Source of the DNA: Hyphomonadaceae bacterium UKL13-1
GTDB lineage: Bacteria > Pseudomonadota > Alphaproteobacteria > Caulobacterales > Aquidulcibacteraceae
Reading direction: 5' to 3'
DNA length: 64,000 nt
Assembly: GCA_001602435.1 (NCBI GenBank)
Contig: CP012156.1
Span: 1,880,001 to 1,944,000, forward strand
The position numbers and the translations under genes were made by a program. Below the pieces are notes generated by a model, which saw only the letters and a program-made list of their open reading frames with translations, was not told the origin of the DNA and did not search any database. Of this stretch, positions 16,865 through 26,083 are shown piece by piece. Within the stretch, counting starts at the first letter, position 1, and every line of letters starts with the position of its first letter.

Positions 16865-18325
16865 ATGAGCAAAGAGCCTTCTAACGCCCCAGAATTTTCT
16901 GTCTCTGAGCTTTCAGGCGCAATCAAACGTCGCTTGGAAGATGACTTTGGCAATGTGCGCGTGCGCGGCGAAATGGGCCGGGTGACTTTGGCTCGGTCTG
17001 GCCATGTCTATGTCGATCTCAAGGATGCCAATGCCGTCCTATCGGCTGTTATGTGGAAGGGCGTGGCCGCAGCCCTGAAGTTCCGTCCCGAAGAAGGCAT
17101 GGAAGTCATCGCCACCGGCAAAATCTCAACCTTCCCGGGCTCTTCGAAATATCAGCTCATCATTGAGCGGCTGGAGCCTGCGGGTGTGGGCGCTTTGCTG
17201 GCGCAATTGGAAGAGCGGCGCAAACGCCTCGCGGCAGAGGGTCTGTTCGCCCCAGAGCGCAAGCAAGCATTACCCTATCTACCCAGCGTCATTGGCGTGG
17301 TGACCAGCCCGACCGGGGCCGTGATCCGCGATATTCTCCATCGCCTGTCCGAACGTTTTCCGGTCCATGTGATCCTCTGGCCGGTTCTGGTGCAGGGCGA
17401 TAAGGCTGCAGATCAAGTGGCACGCGCCATTGCAGGCTTTAATGCCCTGCCAGCCGACGGGCCAGTTCCACGCCCAGACCTTTTGATCATTGCACGCGGT
17501 GGGGGTTCGATTGAGGACCTTTGGGCCTTTAATGAAGAAGTGGTTGTGCGGGCGGCCGCTGCCAGCACCATCCCGCTGATTTCGGCCATCGGGCACGAGA
17601 CCGACACGACCCTGATTGACTTTGCCTCGGATCGCCGTGCGCCCACACCTACAGGGGCCGCTGAAATCGCCGTGCCCGTGCGCTTGGAACTGCAAGAACG
17701 GCTCGGCCTGATTGGTGCCCGCCTCTCGCGCGCCATGGTGCGGGGCCTAGAGCGGTCTAAAATCGAACTTCGGGCGGCGACAGCCCGCCTTCCCCGTGCC
17801 GACACGTTGTTTTCCAGCGCCCGCCAGCGCATGGATGTGATCGACCTACGCTTTGGCCCGTCCTTACGCACCTTAGTCGCGGCCAAAGCACATGGCCTTG
17901 CCGCGATTGGTGGGCGCTTACGGCCGCAAGTCTTGCACCAAGATGTCACGCGCAAGGCCCTACTGGTCACAAGCCTCGGCCAAAGATTAGGTGCCGCCCT
18001 CACCCGCCGTACTGCACTGGAACGTGACGCCTTGGTGCGCGCTGAACAGCGCTTAACCCTTGCCAGCCAACGGCTGAAAACAGGCGTTACGCGCAGCTTG
18101 GAGGCCAAGACGCGTCATTTGGCTGGCCAAGCCAGCTTGCTTGAAGCCTTATCCTATCGCTCTGCGCTGGAGCGCGGCTTTGCCGTGGTGCGCACCGATA
18201 AGGGCGTAGTGGTGCGGGCCAAGTCTGCCATTAAAGCCGACGCCCGTTTGACCCTGACGTTCCTCGACGGTGATGTTAAAGTCCGCGCCAGCGATGGCCC
18301 GGTTCAGGGCAGTCTGTTCGATTAA
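16865..18325 (+). CDS. xseA: Exodeoxyribonuclease VII large subunit
   Basis: The 486-residue protein has the N-terminal OB fold (FSVSELSGAIKRRLEDDFGNVRVRGE ... MWKG) and the catalytic domain with VVTSPTGAVIRDILHRL, LIIARGGGSIEDLWAFN and ISAIGHETDTTLIDFASDRRAPTPTGAAE. A long coiled-coil region follows (about 280-420), ending in ALERGFAVVR. XseA with XseB degrades single-stranded DNA from both ends to oligonucleotides. No xseB is seen in the window. The 3' end overlaps convergent lpxB by 4 nt, leaving no room for a dedicated terminator. Confidence 0.96.
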   Translation: MSKEPSNAPEFSVSELSGAIKRRLEDDFGNVRVRGEMGRVTLARSGHVYVDLKDANAVLSAVMWKGVAAALKFRPEEGMEVIATGKISTFPGSSKYQLIIERLEPAGVGALLAQLEERRKRLAAEGLFAPERKQALPYLPSVIGVVTSPTGAVIRDILHRLSERFPVHVILWPVLVQGDKAADQVARAIAGFNALPADGPVPRPDLLIIARGGGSIEDLWAFNEEVVVRAAAASTIPLISAIGHETDTTLIDFASDRRAPTPTGAAEIAVPVRLELQERLGLIGARLSRAMVRGLERSKIELRAATARLPRADTLFSSARQRMDVIDLRFGPSLRTLVAAKAHGLAAIGGRLRPQVLHQDVTRKALLVTSLGQRLGAALTRRTALERDALVRAEQRLTLASQRLKTGVTRSLEAKTRHLAGQASLLEALSYRSALERGFAVVRTDKGVVVRAKSAIKADARLTLTFLDGDVKVRASDGPVQGSLFD

Positions 18326-19473
18326 GACGCGTCCAACAGTTTCAACAAAGCATCGGCAGCACGCTCTGCCGCTGGCGGGTCATGACGGCCCATTTTATCA
18401 AGCGCTAAAGCTTGGGCATTCAATTGGTCTTGCGCAGCCTTTGGATCATAGAGAAGCTGAGAGGCGGCTTCGGCCAAGGCCTCTGGCGTCAGGCCATTTT
18501 GGACAAATTCAGGAATGGCCATCCGCCCAAGCGCAATGTTGAGCAGGCAGATAAATCGGCTTTTCAGTAAGAAGTTCAAAATGATAAAGCCGCTGATCGC
18601 GCCAAGCCGATAGCCCAAAACCATCGGCGTTTCTTGCAGCGCGACTTCGGTGGTCACGGTGCCGGAGCAAGCCAAAGCGACATCGCCGGCAGCAAAGGCG
18701 TCAAGCTTTTCATCCTCGCCCACCACAACATGCGGGAAGGCCCAATTGGCCGCACGCTCTGTGATGCGCTCGGCCACCGAGGGGGCCAGAACAACGACGA
18801 CGTGTACCTGAGGGTCTTTGCTGCTGATCAGGGCTGCCGCACCTTCTAGGGCAGGTGCAACCCGCTGGATTTCCCCACCGCGTGAGCCGGGCAACAGAAG
18901 AACAATTTTCTTATCGGTCAGCCCATGGCGCGCCCGAAACTGTGTACCATCGCCTTTGCCTGCCCGCGCGATAGCTGGATTGCCAATGATCGTAACCGGC
19001 AAGCCTGTGCCGTCATAAAATGGCACCTCAAAATCATGGATGCAGAATAAGGCATCATAGACTGCCGCAACCGTCTTGGCGCGCCCCGGTCGCGTGGCAA
19101 AGACTTGGGGCCCAATCATCTTGATCAAGCGCGCTTGTGGCACACGCGCACGAATGGCTTTGGCAGCGCGCAGCGTAAATCCCCAAGAATCGATCAGGAC
19201 CACCGCATCTGGCGCGAAAGCTTCGGCGGCAACGCCTGTTTCTTCAGCCCGCGCATTGACGGTTTTGAGCGCGGCTAAGCCTTCAGTAAGGCCCAGAACG
19301 GACAGCCCCTCAATCGAAACTGCGCTTTGGATACCTTGGCTGGCTAATTTCTCGCCACCCACGCCTTCGATGACCAGATCGGGGCGGCGGGCGCGTAGGG
19401 CTTGAACGAGCTCAGCGGCGAGCTCATCGCCTGAGGGCTCGCCCGCAACAACAAAGACCCGATAGGGTTTCAT
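18322..19473 (-). CDS. lpxB: Lipid-A-disaccharide synthase
   Basis: The 383-residue GT19 glycosyltransferase condenses UDP-2,3-diacylglucosamine with lipid X to form the lipid A disaccharide at the inner face of the cytoplasmic membrane. Motifs: VVAGEPSGDELAAELV at the N-terminus, LLLPGSRGGEIQRVAP (nucleotide-sugar binding; SRxxEI), and ALACSGTVTTEVALQETPMVLGYR near the C-terminus. Its ATG overlaps the lpxI stop (ATGA), and it ends the envelope cluster. It overlaps xseA tail to tail. Confidence 0.97.
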   Translation of the reverse strand: MKPYRVFVVAGEPSGDELAAELVQALRARRPDLVIEGVGGEKLASQGIQSAVSIEGLSVLGLTEGLAALKTVNARAEETGVAAEAFAPDAVVLIDSWGFTLRAAKAIRARVPQARLIKMIGPQVFATRPGRAKTVAAVYDALFCIHDFEVPFYDGTGLPVTIIGNPAIARAGKGDGTQFRARHGLTDKKIVLLLPGSRGGEIQRVAPALEGAAALISSKDPQVHVVVVLAPSVAERITERAANWAFPHVVVGEDEKLDAFAAGDVALACSGTVTTEVALQETPMVLGYRLGAISGFIILNFLLKSRFICLLNIALGRMAIPEFVQNGLTPEALAEAASQLLYDPKAAQDQLNAQALALDKMGRHDPPAAERAADALLKLLDAS

Positions 19474-20321
19474 GATTGGCTGTCCACAGAAACGCCAAGA
19501 ATGAAGAGGCCAGACTCTTCCGCGGCGGCGATCACATTATTGCGGTCGATAATCAGGGCACCCCCCGCCTCAACCACAATGCCGGCGAGGCCCGCTTTAG
19601 AGGCCCCCTCCACGGTCTTGACGCCAATGGTTGGCAGATCCACCCGGCGCTCCTGATCGGGCTTAGCGCGCTTAGCCAGAACCCCGCGACGCTCTGCCTT
19701 GGTGCCGCGAATATGGGTGGAGAGATCATACACCCGTGCCAACATGCGGTCTGTGCCCTCTTGGGCCTCTACCGCTAGCACCAAGCCGTCCACGACGATG
19801 GCACCTTGTCCAATATCCAATCGACCGATTTCTGCGGCAATAGACATTGCCTTTGTCACGTCTTCTGATTGGGCTTCGGTTGGTTCAACGCCAGCGATCA
19901 AGCCTGCTTCTGCCAAAAGATCAGCCAAGACCTCATCGGTACCGACAATGGCAAAGCCTTCGCGCTCAAACTCGGCGAGGACAGCCCGCAATAGGGCATC
20001 ATCGCCCTTGCGCATCTCGGCCATGATCCGAGGCAGCGCGAGCGCCCCGCGCAAGTCTGGCTTGAGGGTCGAAAAATCGGGTCGATTGACGAGGCCTGCA
20101 AACACCAAAGCATCGACACCATCGGCTTTGAGGGCTTTCATGCGCTCCCCAAAATTGGCCAAAGCGCATTCGCTACCGGGATAGAGGCTCAGGCGTGGGT
20201 CGCACATGCCTTTGATCCGGCTGACATGCACCGGCATGCCGGAATCGCGACAATGCTGGGCCAAGAGGACGGGCAAGTCCCCTGCCCCGGCAATAATGCC
20301 CAATTTTGAAAATGCGCGCAT
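19470..20321 (-). CDS. lpxI: UDP-2,3-diacylglucosamine pyrophosphatase LpxI
   Basis: The 283-residue DUF1009-family protein starts KLGIIAGAGDLPVLLAQHC and contains FGERMKALKADGVDALVFAG, LRAVLAEFEREGFAIVGTDE, GQGAIVVDGLVLAVEAQEGTD and VDLPTIGVKTVEGASKAGLAG, the conserved blocks of LpxI. LpxI makes lipid X from UDP-2,3-diacylglucosamine by a route unrelated to LpxH and is typical of alphaproteobacteria. It sits between lpxA and lpxB, matching pathway logic. A 39-bp gap separates it from lpxA. Confidence 0.95.
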   Translation of the reverse strand: MRAFSKLGIIAGAGDLPVLLAQHCRDSGMPVHVSRIKGMCDPRLSLYPGSECALANFGERMKALKADGVDALVFAGLVNRPDFSTLKPDLRGALALPRIMAEMRKGDDALLRAVLAEFEREGFAIVGTDEVLADLLAEAGLIAGVEPTEAQSEDVTKAMSIAAEIGRLDIGQGAIVVDGLVLAVEAQEGTDRMLARVYDLSTHIRGTKAERRGVLAKRAKPDQERRVDLPTIGVKTVEGASKAGLAGIVVEAGGALIIDRNNVIAAAEESGLFILGVSVDSQS

Positions 20322-20360
20322 TTTGTCCCTTTTGGTCCGTCAGCCTCCATGTAGGAGGTC

Positions 20361-21155
20361 TCAGCGTTCCGCGCTACAAATCCCGCGTTTGGAAGTGCCG
20401 TTCAAGAAGTCCAGCATGGCCTGAACCTGCTCATTGTCTTGGAAACTCTCGCTCACGTCCGAGATGCGGTCCTGTAACGGCGTCACATCATCGCCAAACA
20501 ACATGTCGAAGGCAGCGAGAATATCGCGGATTTGTGCGGTCGAATTGCCGCGCCGCTTAAAGCCCACAATATTGAGGCCCTTCAAATGCGCCGGATTGCC
20601 ATTGGCCATGGCGAAGGGGATGACGTCACGCGTGACCAAAGCCAAAGCGCCGATAAAGGCGAAGGTGCCGATGCGCGTCCATTGGTGAACCGCCGCGAGG
20701 CCACCAATATAGACGCCCTTAGCCAAATGGGCATGGCCGCCCAAAGTCGCACTACGGGCGAGGATGCAATTATCCTCGACCACGCAATCATGGGCCACAT
20801 GGGAATTGTCCATGAAATAGCAGCCGTCGCCAATCTTGGTCAGGCCCTGATCGCGGGTGGATCCTCGGTGCATGGTGACATGCTCGCGGATCACACAGGA
20901 CGCACCAATCACAAGCTGGGTATCGCTATCCTGATAGGGATGGATTTGCGGTGGACCGCCCAAGACCGCAAACGGCCAAACTTGCGTATTCGCCCCAATG
21001 GAGACCCGGCCATAAGTTGTGACATTCGATACCAAATGCGCATCCGGACCAACGGTCGTTTGGCTGGAAATATAGCAGAAAGGGCCGATCTTGGCCCCGT
21101 CATGGATCACCGCCCCCTCTTCGATGACGGCGGAGGGGTGAATTGTCGCGCTCAT
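20361..21155 (-). CDS. lpxA: UDP-N-acetylglucosamine acyltransferase
   Basis: The 264-residue left-handed beta-helix protein begins [17 protein letters not shown], with repeated [LIV]GxxxxI hexapeptides through about residue 190 and a helical C-terminus (GLNIVGFKRRG ...). HDCVVEDNCILA and AGLAAVHQWTRIG correspond to LpxA active-site segments. LpxA transfers a 3-hydroxyacyl chain from ACP to UDP-GlcNAc, the first lipid A step. The ATG at 21155 overlaps the fabZ stop (ATGA); a longer frame to 21182 would overlap fabZ without need. Confidence 0.97.
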   Translation of the reverse strand: MSATIHPSAVIEEGAVIHDGAKIGPFCYISSQTTVGPDAHLVSNVTTYGRVSIGANTQVWPFAVLGGPPQIHPYQDSDTQLVIGASCVIREHVTMHRGSTRDQGLTKIGDGCYFMDNSHVAHDCVVEDNCILARSATLGGHAHLAKGVYIGGLAAVHQWTRIGTFAFIGALALVTRDVIPFAMANGNPAHLKGLNIVGFKRRGNSTAQIRDILAAFDMLFGDDVTPLQDRISDVSESFQDNEQVQAMLDFLNGTSKRGICSAER

Positions 21156-21604
21156 GCCAAATCTACTTTCATCGCAGCCCATTCCGCCTCACAGGCCAAT
21201 TGGCCATCGACTTCAGCTTTACCGGCAAATTTGTAGATATTGCGGCGACCCAACAGCACTTCGACATGAATGTTCAACATATCGCCAGGCCGAACTGGGC
21301 GGCGAAACTTGGCATTGTCGACAGACATGAACATGATGCCAGCTGTCTTCGCGTCGACCTTAAGCGTCTTGGACATCAACACCGCACTGGCTTGGGCCAT
21401 CGCTTCAATCTGCAATACGCCGGGCATCAGCGGACGGTTCGGGAAATGGCCCTGAAAGAAAGGCTCATTTGCCGTGACGCATTTAATCCCACGAATGCTT
21501 TGGCCTTCGACATAGTCAAAGCACCGATCAATCAACAGAAATGGGAAACGGTGCGGGATCAGGCGTTCAATTTCGTCGCAATCAATAATATCGCTCATCT
21601 TCAT
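21152..21604 (-). CDS. fabZ: 3-hydroxyacyl-ACP dehydratase FabZ
   Basis: A 150-residue hot-dog-fold protein with [13 protein letters not shown] (catalytic His), [29 protein letters not shown] (catalytic Glu in the central helix) and [12 protein letters not shown]. FabZ dehydrates 3-hydroxyacyl-ACP in fatty acid elongation and competes with LpxA/LpxD for substrate, which explains its place in the lpx cluster. The start at 21604 has GGGGA directly upstream and overlaps the lpxD stop as ATGA. Upstream in-frame codons lie inside lpxD. Confidence 0.96.
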   Translation of the reverse strand: MKMSDIIDCDEIERLIPHRFPFLLIDRCFDYVEGQSIRGIKCVTANEPFFQGHFPNRPLMPGVLQIEAMAQASAVLMSKTLKVDAKTAGIMFMSVDNAKFRRPVRPGDMLNIHVEVLLGRRNIYKFAGKAEVDGQLACEAEWAAMKVDLA

Positions 21605-22635
21605 TCCCCGCCCTTCGGGCTTGTTTGTGGTTTTGGGTTGACCAGTCGTTTGAGGGCAACCGATTCTCGCATCCATTGTCGCAGTGGTTTAGCCGGATAG
21701 CCACCCCATGCTTCGCCAGCGGGGACGGATTCCAGAACGCCACTCCCAGCCGCAATGACGACACGCTCACCCACACGAATATGGTCACCCAAACCGACGC
21801 GGCCGCCCATCATCACATTGTCTCCAATCTCGCATGAGCCAGATATCCCGCCGAAAGCGGCAATCACAACGCCCAATCCAAGCTGACAATTATGCGCGAT
21901 TTGCGTGAAATTATCGATCTTGCAGCCAATGCCCAGCACCGTATCGCCAAAGGCGCCGCGATCGACGGCACAAAGCGAGCCGATTGATACTTCGTCTTGC
22001 AAGATCGCCCGGCCCAATTGCGGCACATCGACAGGCCCGGTGGCTGTTGGCGCAACGCCAAAGCCGACCTCGCCGATCACACTACCCGACGCAATGGTCA
22101 CTCGGTCACCAATCAAAGCACAATAGATCGTGACATTGGCACCAATGCGGCAATTGCGACCAATCGCGACGCCCGGCCCGATCACACTATTGGGGCCAAT
22201 CGTGGTGCCGTGTCCAATCTCTGCATCGTCGCCGATTACGACGCCTCGACCAACCACCACATCGGCTTCCAGCTTTACTGAGGCGGGCACTGCAGGTGCC
22301 GTCGGGTCGAAATCGCGACGCGCGACCAACGCCGCTGCGGCGGCAGCAAAAACAGCGCGCGGTTCTTTGACGATCAAGGGCGCGACATCCGGTGGCAGCA
22401 TGGCCGCATGTTCGGCCCGTACCAGACAGGCCCCTGCCCCGGTTTCAATGGTGGATTTGCCCTTGGCCGGGCCCTGACAAAAGGCCAAGTCCCCTGCTTG
22501 CGCTTGATCGAGTGGCGCACAACTGGTCAGCGCCAATTCAGGGTCGAATCCCGCAGGTAGGTCAGCTTTCACGACTTGGGCCAAGTCGCGCAATGTTTTG
22601 GGCCCAAGGAGCCTATAGAAGCGCGGATCAATCAT
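21601..22635 (-). CDS. lpxD: UDP-3-O-(3-hydroxyacyl)glucosamine N-acyltransferase
   Basis: The 344-residue protein has the uridine-binding N-terminal domain ([15 protein letters not shown] ... DLAFCQG) and then a left-handed beta helix of hexapeptide repeats (about 105-310). It contains [21 protein letters not shown] and [12 protein letters not shown], the latter carrying the catalytic His. LpxD adds the N-linked acyl chain, the third lipid A step. It is the first gene after an intrinsic terminator that separates it from ompH, so it probably has its own promoter at about 22640-22710. Confidence 0.96.
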   Translation of the reverse strand: MIDPRFYRLLGPKTLRDLAQVVKADLPAGFDPELALTSCAPLDQAQAGDLAFCQGPAKGKSTIETGAGACLVRAEHAAMLPPDVAPLIVKEPRAVFAAAAAALVARRDFDPTAPAVPASVKLEADVVVGRGVVIGDDAEIGHGTTIGPNSVIGPGVAIGRNCRIGANVTIYCALIGDRVTIASGSVIGEVGFGVAPTATGPVDVPQLGRAILQDEVSIGSLCAVDRGAFGDTVLGIGCKIDNFTQIAHNCQLGLGVVIAAFGGISGSCEIGDNVMMGGRVGLGDHIRVGERVVIAAGSGVLESVPAGEAWGGYPAKPLRQWMRESVALKRLVNPKPQTSPKGGE

Positions 22636-22713
22636 CGTTTAGGCTCCGAGTCGGACAGTTTAAGCCCCTATAAGCGAATTATCACTGGCCCACGCAAGCC
22701 TGACACGCAGGAT

Positions 22714-22745
22714 AGAAAACGCGGCCCCCAAGGAGGAGACCGCGT
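22714..22745 (-). terminator. Intrinsic terminator after ompH
   Basis: On the minus strand an 11-bp stem (ACGCGGTCTCC / GGGGGCCGCGT, two G-U pairs) with loop TCCTT is followed by TTTTCT. It lies 60 bp past the ompH stop and before lpxD, and so divides the bamA-ompH transcript from the lpx genes. Confidence 0.8.
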
Positions 22746-22804
22746 CATGTGGCATTAGGTGTTTCAGGCGCTTGCCTCTGCCCGCAGGGCGGGCGCGTTC
22801 GATC

Positions 22805-23524
22805 TTATGGACGCTTTGGCGCTGCCGCTGGTGGACGCGCTGGCAAGGGTGCGCCAGCTGGTGCGCCTGCGGCTGGAGCCGCTGCTGGAGCCGCTGCGCC
22901 GCCTTGGGTTGGCAAAGTCGCACGAACGACATTGATCGTCTTCGTGGTCGCGTTGAGGCGCGTGATCAAATCAGCGGTCATGTCGACGCCTGGAATAAAG
23001 GCTTCAACTTGGTTTGCCGAAATAGCGATCAGGCCGTTGCGGGCCACCAAGGTTTGCTGCAACGCAGGCGCGATGGCCTTGTTGAAGGCGTCAATCGCAT
23101 TGCGCTCGGTCAATTGCATGACTTGGCTCAAACGCTCTTGCTTTTGTTGGAATTCATTGTTGAGGCGCTGAAACGCTTCTTGGCGCTGACGACCGGCCGC
23201 GCTTTGCGACTCTTGCACGGAGCTGGACAAAATCGCCCGCAATTCAGACTCGAGCTGGCGCTGATCTGGCTCCAATTCGCGATTGATTTGGTCACGAATA
23301 GCTTTCAACTTGTTGGACATGTCTTGGCCAGCCAAGCTGTCTTGGATGAGGCTGCCGAGGTCATAAACGACCACTGGGCTCAACACAGCAGGCGACCCAG
23401 CTGGGCGTGCGGGGGCTGCTGAAGCCGCTGGTGCTGGGGCTGGTACTGGAACCGGGGTTTGAGCCTGAGCGGCACCAGCCACCAACAAGGCTGCAACGCC
23501 AGCCATCACGTATTGTGCTTTCAT
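22805..23524 (-). CDS. OmpH/Skp-family periplasmic chaperone
   Basis: The 239-residue protein has a signal peptide (MKAQYVMAGVAALLVAGAAQA), a proline/alanine-rich segment (about 22-48), a globular strand (SPVVVYDLGSLIQDSLAGQDM) and a long charged helical region (about 68-150, RDQINRELEPDQRQLESELR ... RLNNEFQQKQERLSQV) that forms the Skp tentacles. The C-terminus is again very Ala/Pro rich. Skp trimers carry unfolded outer membrane proteins across the periplasm to BamA, whose gene is just upstream (36 bp). The extended low-complexity ends are longer than in E. coli Skp (161 residues). Confidence 0.92.
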   Translation of the reverse strand: MKAQYVMAGVAALLVAGAAQAQTPVPVPAPAPAASAAPARPAGSPAVLSPVVVYDLGSLIQDSLAGQDMSNKLKAIRDQINRELEPDQRQLESELRAILSSSVQESQSAAGRQRQEAFQRLNNEFQQKQERLSQVMQLTERNAIDAFNKAIAPALQQTLVARNGLIAISANQVEAFIPGVDMTADLITRLNATTKTINVVRATLPTQGGAAAPAAAPAAGAPAGAPLPARPPAAAPKRP

Positions 23525-23560
23525 AGATGTTTCTCCTGGAACATTAGGGGGCGGAAAGCC

Positions 23561-25993
23561 CTAGAAATTGGTCGCGGTTGAGAACCGGAAGGTTTCAGCC
23601 TTGTCGTAATCCTGCTTCATGAATGGATTTGAGAAGTCAAACCGAACAGGGCCAAATGGGGAAACCCAATTGACGGACAAGCCTGCAGACGCACGCAGAG
23701 CCAAGCCATCTCGGGTGTTTTGATAGGTGCCGTAATTGATGTCGCCTTTAACCTTGTCGATGGGATCAAGCCCGCCAAGCGTACCGACGTCCAAGAACAA
23801 AGCCGCCGAAATCCCGTAAGATTCAGGCAATGGCGTAGGAACAGTCAATTCAAACGACGCGATACCATAGGTCTTGCCACCCAGAGCGTCGCCATACACG
23901 GTACGCACAGTTTGCGACAAGCCGTTGGGTTGGGTTGAATCGGCATCGCGGACGGAAAAGACCGTGCGTGGGCCGATACCGGCGATTTCAAAGCCACGGA
24001 AGCTTTGGCCACCCTTAAAGAAGCGGTCGTTCACGCGGATCGTGTCGCCATCCCAGCCGGCAATGTGACCTGCCGACAAGGTTGCACTGGCACGCCAGCC
24101 GGGGAACAATCCCCGATAGACGCCGCCCGTGAACTCAGACCGGTGGTATTTAACCCCCGTGCCGACACCAGCGAAATCTTGGGTGAGCGAAATGTCAAAG
24201 CCGCGGGTTGGACGGCGGGGATCATTGCGACGGTCCCAGTTGAACGAATATCCGGCCAGCGAAGTCGTTGTTTTGCCGAGCGAACGACACAGTGCGCTTG
24301 CATCGAGCAATGGTGTCCCATCTGCATTAAAACACGAAACCGATGGGATTTCGTTGGTGTCATTGCGATAGGTATAGCGCAGACCCAAGCTGCGATCTTC
24401 CGCCAATGGGAAACCGCCGCGCACGCCAAAACCTGTTGAATTGGTCAAGAAGCCCGCTTCGCGCAGATAATCCTGCTCAATCGAGAAGATATCGACGCCA
24501 GCGGCGATGTTGCGCCCCATAAAGCGCGGCTCGGTAAAGCGGATGTCGATATTCTTCGTGCGCGAACTGGTCTCCACCCGGAAGCGCAAGAACTGACCCC
24601 GTCCGCGCAAGTTGCGCTGGGAGATCGAGACCGCGAAATTGTAAGCTTCTTGCGAGGCGTAACCGACACTGAAAGCCAGTTCCCCGGTAGCTTGCTCTTC
24701 AACTTTGACTTCCACAACCGTGCGGTCGGGCAAGGAGCCGGGCTTTTCTTCAATCTCAACTTCTTTGAAGAAGCCCAGTGCTTTCACCCGGTTCTTAGAG
24801 CGGTCGATCAAGACGCGGTTGAAAGCATCGCCTTCTGCCAAGCGCAGCTCACGCCGGATAACTTGGTCCAAGGTTGCCGTATTGCCGATGACATCGATGC
24901 GCTCAACATAGACGCGCGGACCTTCGTCAACGTCAAATACGATATTGACCTTGCGGTTATCGCGGTCGGCAGTTTCACGCGGGCGGACATCCACGAACGC
25001 ATAGCCGGACGAACCGGCGGCGAAGGTGATCGATTCAATCGCCTTTTCTACCAAGTCGCGCTCAAACATCGCGCCGCTGCGGATCGGCACAAAAGCGCGC
25101 AGAACTTCGCCGCTCAGCTTTGAGTTTTTGGTGTTTACCGTGATGTCGCCAAACGTATATTTCTGCCCCTCTTCCACCGCATAGGTGACGAAGAAGTCCT
25201 TTTGGTCTGGCGTCAATTCGGCCACCGCTGATTTCACTCGGAAATCATAGTGACCTTCATTGAGATAAAATTTGCGCAATTGTTCGCGATCATAATCCAA
25301 TTTGTCTGGATCATAATTGTCTTTGCTGGAGAAGAAACGCCACCACTCCGACTCTTGCGTGACCACAACGCCCTTCAGCCGCGAATCCGAGAACGCTTGG
25401 TTGCCAATAAAATTGACCTTGCGGATGCCCGTGGTGCGACCTTCATTGATTTCAAAGATCAGGTCGACGCGGTTAGACGGCAGCACCTTGATCTTGGGCA
25501 CGATGTTGGCGGCAAATTTGCCCGACCGGCGATAGACTTCCTGCATGCGACGGATGTCGGCCTGCACCCGGTTTTGCGTAAACCAAGAGCGCGGCTTGAT
25601 CTGGACTTCTTTTTCAAGCTTGTCCTTGGTGACCGCGCTATTGCCTTCAAACAATACTTGGTTGACGGTTGGGTTTTCAGCAACCTTTACCACCAAGGTT
25701 TGACCGCGCTGTTCGAATTCGACGTTGGCAAAGAAACCTGTCGCAAACAGGGTCTTCAAGGCAATGTCGATCCGCTCTGGGCTAAAGGATTCGCCAGGTT
25801 GGATCGCGACATAGGCCAGCACTGTGGCCGTCTCAATGCGCTGATTGCCTTCCACCGCTACACTGGTGATGATTTGCGGGGCCGCAGCTTCGCTGACGTC
25901 TCCAGCCTGTTGGGCAAAGGCCAAAGGGCCATAGCAAGCGTTTGCTGCCAATGCAGCAGCGCCGCCAATCAGCAGACGTTTAATTGATGCCAT
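23561..25993 (-). CDS. bamA: Outer membrane protein assembly factor BamA
   Basis: About 810 residues: a signal peptide (MASIKRLLIGGAAALAANAC ...), five POTRA domains (first ITSVAVEGNQRIETATVLAYV, second TVNQVLFEGNSAVTKDKL, last PRVYVERIDVIGNTATLDQV), and a C-terminal 16-strand Omp85 barrel. The barrel includes GGQSFRGFEIAGIGPR, whose RGF is the loop-6 VRGF/Y signature, and ends in an aromatic residue (FRFSTATNF). BamA folds beta-barrel proteins into the outer membrane. The ATG at 25993 starts a good signal peptide; in-frame codons at 26029 (ATG) and 26038 (GTG) would only lengthen its n-region. Confidence 0.97.
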   Translation of the reverse strand: MASIKRLLIGGAAALAANACYGPLAFAQQAGDVSEAAAPQIITSVAVEGNQRIETATVLAYVAIQPGESFSPERIDIALKTLFATGFFANVEFEQRGQTLVVKVAENPTVNQVLFEGNSAVTKDKLEKEVQIKPRSWFTQNRVQADIRRMQEVYRRSGKFAANIVPKIKVLPSNRVDLIFEINEGRTTGIRKVNFIGNQAFSDSRLKGVVVTQESEWWRFFSSKDNYDPDKLDYDREQLRKFYLNEGHYDFRVKSAVAELTPDQKDFFVTYAVEEGQKYTFGDITVNTKNSKLSGEVLRAFVPIRSGAMFERDLVEKAIESITFAAGSSGYAFVDVRPRETADRDNRKVNIVFDVDEGPRVYVERIDVIGNTATLDQVIRRELRLAEGDAFNRVLIDRSKNRVKALGFFKEVEIEEKPGSLPDRTVVEVKVEEQATGELAFSVGYASQEAYNFAVSISQRNLRGRGQFLRFRVETSSRTKNIDIRFTEPRFMGRNIAAGVDIFSIEQDYLREAGFLTNSTGFGVRGGFPLAEDRSLGLRYTYRNDTNEIPSVSCFNADGTPLLDASALCRSLGKTTTSLAGYSFNWDRRNDPRRPTRGFDISLTQDFAGVGTGVKYHRSEFTGGVYRGLFPGWRASATLSAGHIAGWDGDTIRVNDRFFKGGQSFRGFEIAGIGPRTVFSVRDADSTQPNGLSQTVRTVYGDALGGKTYGIASFELTVPTPLPESYGISAALFLDVGTLGGLDPIDKVKGDINYGTYQNTRDGLALRASAGLSVNWVSPFGPVRFDFSNPFMKQDYDKAETFRFSTATNF

Positions 25994-26083
25994 ACAGGAG
26001 CCCGTTAAACCTTGTTGCAAGCGTGCCATGAAGGTCACACCCGAGTTTCAGAAGTGGTGGATAGACAATTTGGCACAGCAATC

